From JAABSQ01 sp964573705 (GTDB lineage: Bacteria; Desulfobacterota; Desulfobacteria; Desulfobacterales; Desulfococcaceae): a DNA stretch of 32,528 bases. The position numbers and the translations under genes are program-made. The stretch spans positions 1 through 32,528 of the forward strand of contig CAZNLT010000051.1 in assembly GCA_964573705.1 (NCBI GenBank), given 5' to 3'. Shown piece after piece: positions 8,124 through 17,129 of the stretch. The notes under the pieces are model-generated. The model searched no databases, was not told the DNA's origin, and saw nothing but the letters and a program-made list of their open reading frames with translations. Each line of letters opens with the position of its first letter. The first letter of the stretch is position 1.

Positions 8124-9733
8124 CTTTTTGAGGCGATGAAGCTCAAATACAGATCGCTTATCTTTTTGTTTCCGGGCTGATCTGCATTCCACCTGACAGT
8201 GACTTGATTATGCCCCTTGCTCAGGGCCTGGCATTCAATATTGAAAACGATGGAACAACGGTTCACTTCAGATCTGTGCCTCAATACGCTGCCATTCAGT
8301 TCGATTTGGATATCATCCAGGGCACTGATTTGTTCCATGCAGACCGTTAGTCGAATATGTTTATAAGCAAATTCACATATTTCTTGCCCGACAAACAAAT
8401 CCATATCCTCGGCTTCACCAGGATAAAGTACAATCGGCATGTCCGGTGATACCCCCTTATAGTCAATGTATTTCAGGCCTTCAGTCAAAAAACGATCGAC
8501 TTGATGATGGTAGTATGCCTCGGTTGTATACACTTGGTCTCTGCCCCGGACCGGAACCCTATCACCAATTTGCCGCCAGAGAGGACTTTTAGGGCTGTGG
8601 AAGTTGAACACATATATGCCATCCGCGCCCGAATCCAATGCGTTCAAAGCTCTCCCCCGCCAGCATGCCAATGATTTGTGAACATTCGCAGACGCCTGGG
8701 GGACATTCGAGAGACAGGGGAAAACCGGCACGTCGTATTTGTATCCCAGCTCCACACTTGCGCGCCATGGCTGCAAATGCGAGTCTCCCCCGGGAATCAG
8801 CAGGTCAATCAGTCCTTCATCCAGCCAAGTTTCGATATCGATGCCGATAGCCCGGCAGAACGCCACTGAATCCGGCACCCTAACGGCCATCAGAATCGGC
8901 ACCCCCCGTCGGATTCCGACATTTTCGGTCATCTTTCTGATTCGCCGGATCAAACCCGTCAATTGGTCCCTTTCTGTATCAGTACACTCATAACCGTTCG
9001 ATTGGACTTTAAACATCATCGGCGTTCTCATAAAATCCAGCTCAATTCCGTCGACCTCATATCGCTGACAGATTTCTTCAGCAAACCGGAAAGCAAGATC
9101 TCGGATTTCAGCGCGGCCATAATCGACAGCGGACCATGCTCCCTTCATGGGGCGCCTATATTTGTCTGCCATCAGAAATTCAGGGTGTTTTTTTTTGATT
9201 GCAGGCAACATGTATTTCGAATACCATACGGAGTATGAATCGTGAATGTCATTCATCCGCATAGACCAGAATATTTCGATCTGGTTTTCGCGGCAAAAAT
9301 CGACGACGAGTCGCAGGGCATCGGTGCCCTCTCTAATAAATCCGGATGTTTGATTTCTTGAGAAGCCTTCCGCCTTGCTGGTGAATACTTCGCCAATATG
9401 CGTGTGATGTGTAAAAAGGCCGAAAGGACCGCTTGTGCTGTAGAATAGGGTATCGACCTGTGTACCGAGAAGAGGTTTAATACGCGAACCGAGAAAAGCT
9501 TGAGGATTTGCGGAATCACAACAGTAAAGCAGGTCGGCGCCATCATTGTTGTAGATGATTCTTCTTTTTTTGTGTGCGAGCTGTTTTCGAATTTTTTCCA
9601 GCATTCCCGGATTGCCCAATTCTGCCGGACTGAGGAATTCCAACAGATCCTGTGCCTTACGACCACTGCAGTTCATGAGCAATGCCAGAAAGATGCATAT
9701 CATCCAGCTAAAAATGCGTTTCGGTTTAGACAT
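8120..9733 (-). CDS. TIM-barrel glycosyl hydrolase-like lipoprotein (GHL10-like)
   Basis: The N-terminus has a lysine-rich start, a hydrophobic core FSWMICIFLALL and a lipobox LMNC, so the mature protein should be a lipoprotein with Cys about 22 residues from the chosen ATG. The body looks like a glycosyl-hydrolase-like (beta/alpha)8 barrel: IFWSMRMND, then YGRAEIRDLAFRFAEE and YEVDGIELDFMRTP, whose acidic DGIELD block sits where GHL10/GH-like barrels carry a catalytic acid. Later come LDEGLIDLLIPGG and ADGIYVFNFHS. The last 100 residues resemble a small beta-domain with a designed-hydrogen-bond look but no named match. Starts at 9742 (ATG) or 9763 (GTG) are also open; 9733 gives the usual short n-region. 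It may cut or modify the glycan in the periplasm, as the hydrolase domain of PgaB does for PNAG. Function is inferred from fold and context. Confidence 0.72.
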   Translation of the reverse strand: MSKPKRIFSWMICIFLALLMNCSGRKAQDLLEFLSPAELGNPGMLEKIRKQLAHKKRRIIYNNDGADLLYCCDSANPQAFLGSRIKPLLGTQVDTLFYSTSGPFGLFTHHTHIGEVFTSKAEGFSRNQTSGFIREGTDALRLVVDFCRENQIEIFWSMRMNDIHDSYSVWYSKYMLPAIKKKHPEFLMADKYRRPMKGAWSAVDYGRAEIRDLAFRFAEEICQRYEVDGIELDFMRTPMMFKVQSNGYECTDTERDQLTGLIRRIRKMTENVGIRRGVPILMAVRVPDSVAFCRAIGIDIETWLDEGLIDLLIPGGDSHLQPWRASVELGYKYDVPVFPCLSNVPQASANVHKSLACWRGRALNALDSGADGIYVFNFHSPKSPLWRQIGDRVPVRGRDQVYTTEAYYHHQVDRFLTEGLKYIDYKGVSPDMPIVLYPGEAEDMDLFVGQEICEFAYKHIRLTVCMEQISALDDIQIELNGSVLRHRSEVNRCSIVFNIECQALSKGHNQVTVRWNADQPGNKKISDLYLSFIASKR

Positions 9734-11024
9734 TCTGCTCATAAGCGGATGGATGCCGCGCACCTGTAGAATTTATATTCGCAAAAACATAATGGATCTT
9801 TTCCCAATCAGGCTTTCCAGGCATAGCCAGAAAGTCGCGGAGTTTATTCCTTTCGCTTGTTTCCAGTTTTTTATCGAGACTCAACCTTAACACATTATCT
9901 CCTTGCAGCAATTCAATCGGCAGTGCATTTTTTCCGAGAAGGATGACTTTTTTACCCCGGGCCCATGCTTCAATTAAAAACGTACTGTGCTTGCTGCAGA
10001 ATATTTCATAGGAATCCAATACCGTACTGTTATCCCTGTGTCTTTCTTCAGGCAGTTCCGGAAAATAACGCACCAGCCAATTTTCCGCATCTGGACGTGG
10101 TTTTACTGCTGCGGAAAAACCACTTAAGCCACCGGCCATAAGTTTCAGAAAGCGTGTAATCTCAAATAAAGGAAGCACATCCGGCTCCTGTAACACGATC
10201 AGCACCTTTGCAGAATCATCCGAAGGGTTGGTTTTTATTTCCTCCGCTGTTTTCATGGATGGGTGGCCCATAATGAGAATTTCCCTGCTTCTCGCTGACA
10301 ACCGTCTGAATAAATCAGAAAAATATTCACCGAATACATAGATCCTGTCGTAATGGCAAAAAGCATCCTTTACATTGAACGTACGATATCCATGCATGAT
10401 CAAGTTGTGTTCGATATTTTGCTGATTTAGAAACTCTGTAATGAATGGCGCGACGAAAGCCCGTTCGTTGAACGAGAAGATTCTATCCGGCATGTACTTG
10501 ACAACACAGCCATTATACTGAATCAGTTTCATCAGCAGGATTAGAAGAAGATACGGGTGCAGTATCAGATAACGATGGGCAGACACTGTGTGGATAAGAT
10601 AGTGTAAAACCTTATCATCTGCCATAAATACTGACTGGTAAGGGTTGACGGAAACCCGCTCTTTTATTTCGAAGCGATTCGCATGCCAATTTTGAATTTG
10701 GCGAAGCGTTGGATGATCGGCCATCATGTAGACGTTCTTTACTTTATAATGCTTTTTCGGCGTACATATAACTTTTAGTATTATGAGGAGGGGCAGGAAG
10801 ATGCAAAGTACCGGGATAGCCAGGCAGTTTTTCAGGTAAATTTTTCTAGGCTCGAAAAGCCTAACCTGGGCCAAATACTTTTTGTACCCCTGATGGAAAT
10901 CTTCTCCCTTCAGATCTCTCACAATTTTCAAGCTTGCAACAAAGCATGCCTCGTAATCCACATTCAAATGAATATTCACCAGGCTATTGATCGTAAATAG
11001 AAGCCTTTGGATTCTCTTTTTCAT
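9726..11024 (-). CDS. GT-B-like capsule/surface glycan transferase, unassigned family
   Basis: This 432-aa protein is not one I can place in a named family. It has one or two hydrophobic stretches (about 68-90, FLPLLIILKVI, and about 150-170, LHPYLLLILLMK). The centre has LIMHGYRTF (about 208-216), then YDRIYVFGEYFSDLF, a spacing seen in GT-B enzymes such as polysialyltransferase- and CDP-glycerol-transferase-like proteins, where HG precedes a strand announcing the acceptor/donor site. The C-terminal part has CSKHSTFLIEAWARGKKVILLG, like the ST..EA..GK donor block of those enzymes. It lies 36 nt after the PtmE-like gene and directly follows the nonulosonic acid genes, so it is a candidate nonulosonic acid transferase. 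The ATG at 11024 is preferred over an in-frame TTG at 11057. Confidence 0.7.
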   Translation of the reverse strand: MKKRIQRLLFTINSLVNIHLNVDYEACFVASLKIVRDLKGEDFHQGYKKYLAQVRLFEPRKIYLKNCLAIPVLCIFLPLLIILKVICTPKKHYKVKNVYMMADHPTLRQIQNWHANRFEIKERVSVNPYQSVFMADDKVLHYLIHTVSAHRYLILHPYLLLILLMKLIQYNGCVVKYMPDRIFSFNERAFVAPFITEFLNQQNIEHNLIMHGYRTFNVKDAFCHYDRIYVFGEYFSDLFRRLSARSREILIMGHPSMKTAEEIKTNPSDDSAKVLIVLQEPDVLPLFEITRFLKLMAGGLSGFSAAVKPRPDAENWLVRYFPELPEERHRDNSTVLDSYEIFCSKHSTFLIEAWARGKKVILLGKNALPIELLQGDNVLRLSLDKKLETSERNKLRDFLAMPGKPDWEKIHYVFANINSTGARHPSAYEQNV

Positions 11025-11060
11025 GTGTATATATTCTTGATCGGCGGTGACAGGCAAAAA

Positions 11061-12134
11061 TTAGAGTGTTTCGCCACATGCATTCTTCAGGTTCGCAGGG
11101 GTACCCACATCGATCCAGTCATTTTCCAGGAAATAAGTTCCACACCGCTCCGCGTTTATCAGTGCGTTCACAAAGAGTTCCGTAATTGGAAAAAAACAAT
11201 CAAGAGGTATATCTCTAACGGCCCTTGGACTTAATATATAAACCCCAGCATTGATATGTTTCTCCAAGACCGGTTTTTCCTGAAGTCTGATCAGTTTGCC
11301 GTTTTCATCGATTTCAACACAGCCATATGCAACCTGATGCTGATACGGTCGAACACCTATAGTTGCATAATCCTCCGACCGAATATGATGGTCGAGCATT
11401 GCGGATATGTTCGCCTGGATCACAAGGTCTCCATTAAGGACAACAATCGGTTTACTAGGGTACTCCGGCAACAAGGACAATGCACCACCCGTTCCAAGCG
11501 CCTTTTCCTCCTTCAGATACTCTATCCGGCAGCCATACTTGGCTCCGTTACTAAAATGTCTCTCTATCAGATGAGAGAGATAATTGACGGATATGTAGAT
11601 TCTCTGAATACCGTAGCCGACCAGATGTAATACCAATCTTTCAAGGATAGGCCTGCCGGCGACTGGAACCATAGGCTTTGGGAGGTTTTCAGTAATGGGT
11701 CGGAGACGGGTGCCTTTACCGCCGGCCATAATCACCGCCCAATTGGGCCTTTTTTCGGTCCCCAAGATATTGTGCAGGGTATGCATACCGCATAATTTTC
11801 CGTTGGAATCAATGATGGGAATCTGCTGAAGCTGTAAAGCCTGCATCAAATCCAAAGTCTCGGTTCGTGTTGCGTCGGGTTTGACAGAAATAAATGACCG
11901 GCTGATGTGAGGAGATATAGGATCTTCCAGGCTTTTACCTGACAGCAAGGCTCTTCGAATGTCGCCATCTGTTATAACCCCGACAACAATTCCATCAGGT
12001 GATACAACAACCGAAAGTCCTATGGCCTGTGAGTCGATCACTTCCATAGCCCTTCTTATAGAATTATTTTCAGAAAGAAGGCTGTTGTACTTTCCACTTT
12101 TTTCTATTGCCATACCGTACATTTTCCCCCACAT
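11061..12134 (-). CDS. ptmE: CBS-domain sugar-1-phosphate guanylyltransferase (PtmE-like)
   Basis: 357 aa with a CBS-domain pair (about 12-125; VVGVITDGDIRRALL is the classic CBS strand) followed by a nucleotidyltransferase domain with AVIMAGGKGTRLRP (133-146), LPKPMVPVAGRPILE and VVLNGDLV. This CBS-plus-NTP-transferase layout is known from PtmE of Campylobacter jejuni, which makes the GDP-GlcNAc that starts the legionaminic acid route, and from related sugar-nucleotide enzymes. CBS pairs bind adenine nucleotides and may give energy-state control (family knowledge). It sits at the end of an uninterrupted leg-type gene run, 17 nt after the CMP-sugar synthetase gene. Three in-frame ATGs (12134, 12122, 12113) are close together and the start among them is uncertain. 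GDP rather than UDP use is inferred from the neighbourhood. Confidence 0.83.
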   Translation of the reverse strand: MWGKMYGMAIEKSGKYNSLLSENNSIRRAMEVIDSQAIGLSVVVSPDGIVVGVITDGDIRRALLSGKSLEDPISPHISRSFISVKPDATRTETLDLMQALQLQQIPIIDSNGKLCGMHTLHNILGTEKRPNWAVIMAGGKGTRLRPITENLPKPMVPVAGRPILERLVLHLVGYGIQRIYISVNYLSHLIERHFSNGAKYGCRIEYLKEEKALGTGGALSLLPEYPSKPIVVLNGDLVIQANISAMLDHHIRSEDYATIGVRPYQHQVAYGCVEIDENGKLIRLQEKPVLEKHINAGVYILSPRAVRDIPLDCFFPITELFVNALINAERCGTYFLENDWIDVGTPANLKNACGETL

Positions 12135-12151
12135 CGCTCCATTATTATGGG

Positions 12152-12916
12152 CTATGATTCACATATAGGTAACGCCAATTCACCTTTTTTATCCATAGTC
12201 AGCAATACTTCAGCCAACCTGAAGTCAATCTCCGAATCGATGTCCACACCGCATTTTTCTGGCAGTATGACAGCCTTTACCCTTCCTTCCATATATGAAT
12301 CAGCCTTTAAAACAAATTCCGGGGAAGTGACATAGGCCACAGGAATGATGTTGTATATCCGGGGCAATTCCTGTCTGCAATGAACTCTTTCGGGTGGCGG
12401 CATTACCAATTCGACATACCCTTTACCGTTGATCGTCACCATATTAAATGCCGGGTGACGATTGGAAGGCGCAACAGCAATCACCGTGTCCGCCCCTCCC
12501 TTCAGGTACATATCTATGCAGGCATCGATATGCGCCGGTTGCCTGACCGGAGAGGTCGGGGGTACCGATACCATTAAATCCATTTGAGATAAATGCCCCT
12601 GCTGTTTCACCCAGGCAACGGCATGTTTCCAAGCCAGCCACTCCGGAGAATCATCCCTGGCCAACTCTGATGGCCGTAAGAAAGGAATTTCGGCGTGATA
12701 TTTTTGCGCGACTTCGGCGATTTCTTTACTGTCGGTGGATACAAAAACCCGTTCTATTCGAGTCGACCTTTTTGCCGCTTCCACAGCCCACGCGATCAAT
12801 GGTTTCCCGCAAAGCATTTTAATATTTTTGCCGGGGAACCCCTTGGACCCACTGCGGGCAAAAATCCATGCATATATTTTTTTCTTAAGTGATGAAGACA
12901 TGTTTAATTTATGCAT
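12152..12916 (-). CDS. legF: CMP-nonulosonic acid (legionaminate/sialate) cytidylyltransferase
   Basis: 254 aa, normal for NeuA/LegF/PseF enzymes. The CTP-binding loop is clear near the N-terminus: FARSGSKGFPGKN (19-31). It is followed by RVFVSTDSKEIAEVA, a PTSPVR block (about 125) and GVDIDSEIDF near the end, which holds the metal-binding aspartates. The enzyme activates the free nine-carbon sugar with CTP to the CMP form used by transferases. A second in-frame ATG at 12901 may be the true start, since the first five residues are not conserved-looking. 97 nt separate it from the upstream epimerase gene. The choice between legionaminic, pseudaminic and sialic acid rests on the neighbours: LegB/LegC-type genes and a PtmE-like gene favour legionaminic acid. 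Confidence 0.9.
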   Translation of the reverse strand: MHKLNMSSSLKKKIYAWIFARSGSKGFPGKNIKMLCGKPLIAWAVEAAKRSTRIERVFVSTDSKEIAEVAQKYHAEIPFLRPSELARDDSPEWLAWKHAVAWVKQQGHLSQMDLMVSVPPTSPVRQPAHIDACIDMYLKGGADTVIAVAPSNRHPAFNMVTINGKGYVELVMPPPERVHCRQELPRIYNIIPVAYVTSPEFVLKADSYMEGRVKAVILPEKCGVDIDSEIDFRLAEVLLTMDKKGELALPICES

Positions 12917-13013
12917 TCATGATGCAGACGGTTTATTGCTGCTCATCGCTGGAGTAACTTATCCCATCAAAGACATTTCAGGTTTTCGCTATTGTATCTG
13001 AACCACATCAGTA

Positions 13014-14195
13014 CTATTCAGGAATCGCGATATCGAAAAAGGTTTTCTTCAATATCCCTTCCAAAGGATGGCTTTTAAGAAGAGCTTTAATATTCCCGAC
13101 TGTCCCATTTTTTTCATAAGGATTTGACATACCTGTCAAGGAGGCATAAAACTCTTGGGAAATGGCAGTATTTAAAGCTTCTACAACTGAAATCACTGTT
13201 GGGCTGCAATCGATCACATTTTTTCCACGCACACGGCCCTTCTGACGATCACCGATATTCACCACCGGTGTTTTGAAGCTGGGTGCCTCAATAATACCAC
13301 TTGAAGAATTGCCGACCACTGCCGCGGCAAGCTTCAAAGCGCTCAAATACCTTTTTTGCCCCATTGAGGAAAATGCAATCGATCTTTCCGGTTTTTCCCG
13401 CACATATTGGTCAATTAATTGATTGATAATGCGACCGCCGGCGTCAGCATTGGCCTTTGTGAAAACGATGCACGTCTTTCCGCTTAAGCCATCCGATACC
13501 TGATCTATAGCGACCAAAAGATTCTCGAACTGTTCCTTGCCTGTCGACTTCTCCAATGTCACTGGATGATAGGTAACCAGAAAAAACCGATCACCCAAAT
13601 CAAACTTGATTTCGTGTTCGAGCTCGTTCTTAAGAAGCAGCTTTTCCCTTTTTATATTTTCAACTCCAATTGCCCCCACATTAAAAACACATTCCGGATT
13701 TTCCCCCAATTGTATGATGCGGCTGCGATAGGCATCGCAGCTCGCGAAATGCAGGTGACTCATTTTGGTGATACAGTGCCGGAAAGCCTCATCCACTCCT
13801 CCCTGGGTGCTTTCACCACCATGTAAATGCGCTATCGGGATGCGCGCATTCATACATGCACAGGCCATAGCCATCGATTCAAACCGATCGCCCAGGATAA
13901 CAACGATGTCGGGGCATAAGCGCACAAGGCTTTCGCTGAAGCTGCAAAGACCCAGTGCCATTGCTTTCGAAATACTGACAGGTGAATCCGAGCTCAATAA
14001 CATTTCGATCTTTTCATCAATATTAAAACCGTCTGCTTCTATTTCCTTGTATGTCAATCCAAACTCAGGTGATAAATGCATGCCAGTCGCAATAATCTGC
14101 AGCGTCAAATCATCAGCGGAACAAATTTCTGACATCAGGGATCTGAGGATTCCATATTCTGCCCTGGTGCCTGTGAACACACATATTCTTTTCAT
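13014..14195 (-). CDS. legG: Hydrolysing NDP-HexNAc 2-epimerase (NeuC/LegG-like)
   Basis: 393-aa GT-B-fold epimerase of the NeuC type. Visible motifs are GTRAEYGILRSL (9-20), VILGDRFESMA (99-109, with the metal/substrate acidic residues), HGGESTQGGVDEAFRH (125-140), VTYHPVT (208-213) and GNSSSGIIEAPSF (295-307). It releases NDP and inverts C2 to give the 6-carbon ManNAc-type sugar that condenses with phosphoenolpyruvate; LegG acts on the 2,4-diacetamido-2,4,6-trideoxy-glucose nucleotide (family knowledge). The gene lies between the condensing synthase and cytidylyltransferase genes, the usual place in leg clusters. The ATG at 14195 begins MKRICVFTGTRAEYG, a standard N-terminus. Confidence 0.92.
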   Translation of the reverse strand: MKRICVFTGTRAEYGILRSLMSEICSADDLTLQIIATGMHLSPEFGLTYKEIEADGFNIDEKIEMLLSSDSPVSISKAMALGLCSFSESLVRLCPDIVVILGDRFESMAMACACMNARIPIAHLHGGESTQGGVDEAFRHCITKMSHLHFASCDAYRSRIIQLGENPECVFNVGAIGVENIKREKLLLKNELEHEIKFDLGDRFFLVTYHPVTLEKSTGKEQFENLLVAIDQVSDGLSGKTCIVFTKANADAGGRIINQLIDQYVREKPERSIAFSSMGQKRYLSALKLAAAVVGNSSSGIIEAPSFKTPVVNIGDRQKGRVRGKNVIDCSPTVISVVEALNTAISQEFYASLTGMSNPYEKNGTVGNIKALLKSHPLEGILKKTFFDIAIPE

Positions 14196-14217
14196 GATAT
14201 GACCATTTCATTCCTAT

Positions 14218-15228
14218 TCACAGCTCTATCAGATCATCAGCTTCAAAGTCTTTTTTCGCGGGTTTACCAACCACCTCATCCCACAGCATAGGACTTATAC
14301 CGCCACCCGGTCTCTTGACCGCCAGATTTTGGGCAGTGAAAAAATCCCCGCATTTGATACCTCGAGCAGCTACAATGCTCTTCCTTGCAATAAGAATATT
14401 TCTGCTCTCACTATGGCTAGGCTGTTTCCTACCGTTCCCGAGAGCCTTTTCGATATTTCGGATAGCTTGTACCATCCTGGCCAGCTCCACGGGCTCCAAG
14501 CTAGAAGAATGATCCGGCCCCTGCATTTCCCTGTTCAGAGTAAAATGCTTCTCAATAAGGACAGCTCCCATGGCTGCCGCCGCAATCGGGACCTCTATCC
14601 CCACAGTGTGATCAGAATAACCGACTTGAACGCCGGGGAAAGCAGCGGCGATGGTATTCATCGCTCTCAAGTTTACATCCTCAATGGGAGTAGGATATTC
14701 TGTATTGCAGTGCATGATAACGATATTGCTCCTCTGAGTACCTGCCGATTCCAAAATATCCAAAGCAGCTTCTATTTCCCCCAGTCTCGACATGCCCGTC
14801 GAAAGAATCACTTTTTTCTGAAAGGAACCGATCTTCTTTAACAATGGACGGTTGTTGATCTCTCCGGATGCTATTTTGAAAGTCTCGAGCCCAATTTTAT
14901 TCAAAAAATCGATACTTGCCAGATCGAATGGAGAGGATAGGAAATCGATTTCTCGAATCCTGCAATAATCAAAGAGTTCCTGATAGTCGGCCTGGCTCAA
15001 TTGAAGGTGCTTGAGCATCTCATATTGTGATTCGGCGGTATCGGAAGACCCAAGCTGATAATCGGCCTTCGGCGCGTTCTTACAAATAAAGTCTTCAGTG
15101 CGGAAGATCTGAAATTTTACCGCATCAACACCGGCCATGACAGCGGCATCGATCATTTTTTCCGCCAAATCCAGGGAACCATTGTGATTTACGCCTGCTT
15201 CAGCGATAATACAGCATTTAGGTGACAT
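14218..15228 (-). CDS. legI: N-acetylneuraminate/legionaminate synthase (NeuB/LegI)
   Basis: 336 aa with a TIM-barrel condensing domain (about 1-265) and a C-terminal SAF/antifreeze-like domain (about 275-336). Barrel motifs: AEAGVNHNGSLDLA (10-23), AVKFQIF (36-42), FKIASGE (117-123), ILSTGMS (141-147) and LIEKHFT with GPDH, placing the metal ligands near H228 and H240. The SAF domain ends with KRPGGGI (305-311), whose arginine reaches into the active site of the partner subunit in the known NeuB dimer. It condenses the N-acyl hexose with phosphoenolpyruvate to make the nine-carbon sugar. Located between legH and legG, with only 22 nt to legG. Confidence 0.95.
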   Translation of the reverse strand: MSPKCCIIAEAGVNHNGSLDLAEKMIDAAVMAGVDAVKFQIFRTEDFICKNAPKADYQLGSSDTAESQYEMLKHLQLSQADYQELFDYCRIREIDFLSSPFDLASIDFLNKIGLETFKIASGEINNRPLLKKIGSFQKKVILSTGMSRLGEIEAALDILESAGTQRSNIVIMHCNTEYPTPIEDVNLRAMNTIAAAFPGVQVGYSDHTVGIEVPIAAAAMGAVLIEKHFTLNREMQGPDHSSSLEPVELARMVQAIRNIEKALGNGRKQPSHSESRNILIARKSIVAARGIKCGDFFTAQNLAVKRPGGGISPMLWDEVVGKPAKKDFEADDLIEL

Positions 15229-15293
15229 TTCTCCAGTTCCGGCAGCTTTGATGTTTTATTGCTGCTGTCTATACATTTCAATGATGCTTGCAG

Positions 15294-15902
15294 CTAAATC
15301 CGACTTGAAATGGGCAGATCATGCATTACACAGACCCCTCCCCCGATCAGACTTCCAGCTCCAATTTTTATATTTTCTCTGGTCATGGCATTGCAGCCGA
15401 CAAAAGAACCTGGACCGAGCTCAGCGCCGCCGGATAAAATCGCGCCGGGTGCGAGATGGCAATGCGAATGGATCTGCACATCATGCTCAGCCAATGCTTT
15501 GGTATTCAAAATACAGTTTTTTCCTACTTTGGCACCGGCATTTACCATGGCATGGTGCATAATGATAGTCCCTGATTCTATATGTGCGTGGCGTGAGACA
15601 TAAGCGAATGGTGAGATAATTACCGGAAGTTCAAAGCCAAGCTGTACGAGTCGTTCATACAAACTGATCCTTGTACAGGGGGTATGTATTTGACCAACCG
15701 TCACCAGAGCGTAATCATAGGCCTGCCTCAAAAAGGGCAGGTTATCGTCATTTCCCAGTAAAGAATATCCCAATATCTGATGATCATTTTTGACATCCAC
15801 CCGTTCTACAAGCCCGGCTATTTGAAAGCGGCCTTCTCTTTCGATAACATCGATGCAGGAGCGACAATGTCCGCCGGCACCGATTAAAATGATCGATTCC
15901 AT
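15294..15902 (-). CDS. legH: Sugar O/N-acetyltransferase, NeuD/PglD family (LegH-like)
   Basis: 202 aa with the two-part PglD/NeuD layout: a small Rossmann-like substrate-binding domain starting ESIILIGAGGHCRSCIDVIE and a left-handed beta-helix from about residue 95. The helix has ALAEHDVQIHSHCHLAPGA (137-155) with the catalytic H140 next to D141, as in PglD. LegH acetylates the 4-amino group made by LegC before hydrolysis by LegG (family knowledge). The start is 5 nt after the LegC stop, so the two genes are probably translated together. It lies 65 nt before the synthase gene. Confidence 0.87.
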   Translation of the reverse strand: MESIILIGAGGHCRSCIDVIEREGRFQIAGLVERVDVKNDHQILGYSLLGNDDNLPFLRQAYDYALVTVGQIHTPCTRISLYERLVQLGFELPVIISPFAYVSRHAHIESGTIIMHHAMVNAGAKVGKNCILNTKALAEHDVQIHSHCHLAPGAILSGGAELGPGSFVGCNAMTRENIKIGAGSLIGGGVCVMHDLPISSRI

Positions 15903-15907
15903 CGTGT

Positions 15908-17065
15908 CTATCTTGGTGTGCTTGGAATATTAATAATTCTTGCCGCCAAATCTTCAGCGACGCTTAAATCCATTCTTGGGAAAGATGAGTACATCGGCAA
16001 TTTATGCATCAGTGTCCATGCTGGACGTGTCATATATCCTGCCCTGTTGGTCACACCAAGAATGTCATCTCGGTAAACGCGGTTTTCTTCATTCAAGAGG
16101 ATTGTATTGAGCCAGTAGTTACTCTGAACAAAGTTCGGTTCTTGAAAGAAAGTGACCCCTTCGATTTCTGAAAACGCGGTTCGATAGCGTTCAGATAGCT
16201 CTCTTTTTTTAACCAGAAATTTTGGCAGGGCTTCCATCTGAGCACAACCCAATGCAGCATTCAGGTTTGGGAGTCGATAATTGTAACCGATCTGATCATG
16301 AAAATATTCCCATTTGTGAGGCCGTTTGGCAGTCGTTGTCAAATGCTTCGCGAGGTCGGCTAATTCTCCATCGTTGGTGATAATGGCGCCACCGCCGCCT
16401 GTCGTAATCGTTTTGTTTCCGTTAAAGCTTAAAATCCCCAGTATTCCAAAATTGCCGGTATGAATTCCTTGGTAAAAACTCCCTAAAGATTCAGCCGCAT
16501 CTTCAATGATCGGAATGGTATATGCTTCACTCAAGCCAAGAAGAGGCTCCAGGTCAACCGGGTGCCCGAATGTATGCATGGGAACGATGGCCTTTAAGCG
16601 TTTTCCCGTCAGCCTGTTCGTTGGAAGTCCATCTTGCATCACCACTATTTTTTTCAAATACGATCCTAATTTGGGGATATCCATACCCAAGGTTGTCGGC
16701 TCGCTGTCGACAAAATGGGGTACCGCCCTACAGTAGCTGACAGCATTAGCCGTCGCCACAAATGTCAGGGCCGGCACCAGAACCTCATCTTCAGCTTTAA
16801 CACCCGCCAACAGCAGCCCCATGTGCAGCGCAGCAGTTCCATTCACCACAGCGACCGCTCTTTTGGCCCCTGTATATGCAGTCAACATTCCTTCGAATTG
16901 ATCCACATATTTTCCGACCGAGGAAACAAATGTGGAATCGAGAGCGTCTTTGACATATCGCCATTCATTTCCATTGAAAGTCGGTTCATGAAGGGAGGAA
17001 GGGCCATCCTCTCCACACACTTGGCGCAAAGCATTACAAATATTCTCCGCGAGCGACATACCCAT
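15908..17065 (-). CDS. legC: DegT-family aminotransferase of nonulosonic acid pathway (LegC-like)
   Basis: 385 aa. It has the sugar aminotransferase motifs GTAALH (76-81), PALTFVATANAV (98-109), IEDAAESLGS (187-196, D189 facing the pyridine nitrogen) and LSFNGNKTITTGGGG (212-226) with the PLP-binding K218. The NGNK variant is common in the LegC/PseC/PglE branch. It adds the 4-amino group to the 4-keto-6-deoxy sugar nucleotide made by LegB. Two ATGs are close (17065 and 17059); neither has a strong ribosome site. It is followed by legH with a 5-nt gap. It is clearly a different paralogue from the aminotransferase at the left end of the window. Confidence 0.92.
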   Translation of the reverse strand: MGMSLAENICNALRQVCGEDGPSSLHEPTFNGNEWRYVKDALDSTFVSSVGKYVDQFEGMLTAYTGAKRAVAVVNGTAALHMGLLLAGVKAEDEVLVPALTFVATANAVSYCRAVPHFVDSEPTTLGMDIPKLGSYLKKIVVMQDGLPTNRLTGKRLKAIVPMHTFGHPVDLEPLLGLSEAYTIPIIEDAAESLGSFYQGIHTGNFGILGILSFNGNKTITTGGGGAIITNDGELADLAKHLTTTAKRPHKWEYFHDQIGYNYRLPNLNAALGCAQMEALPKFLVKKRELSERYRTAFSEIEGVTFFQEPNFVQSNYWLNTILLNEENRVYRDDILGVTNRAGYMTRPAWTLMHKLPMYSSFPRMDLSVAEDLAARIINIPSTPR

Positions 17066-17129
17066 ATCTGATTATATTTTTTGTTAAATTCTTATTTCAA
17101 ATGATCTGATCAGTCTATATGTGAACGAA

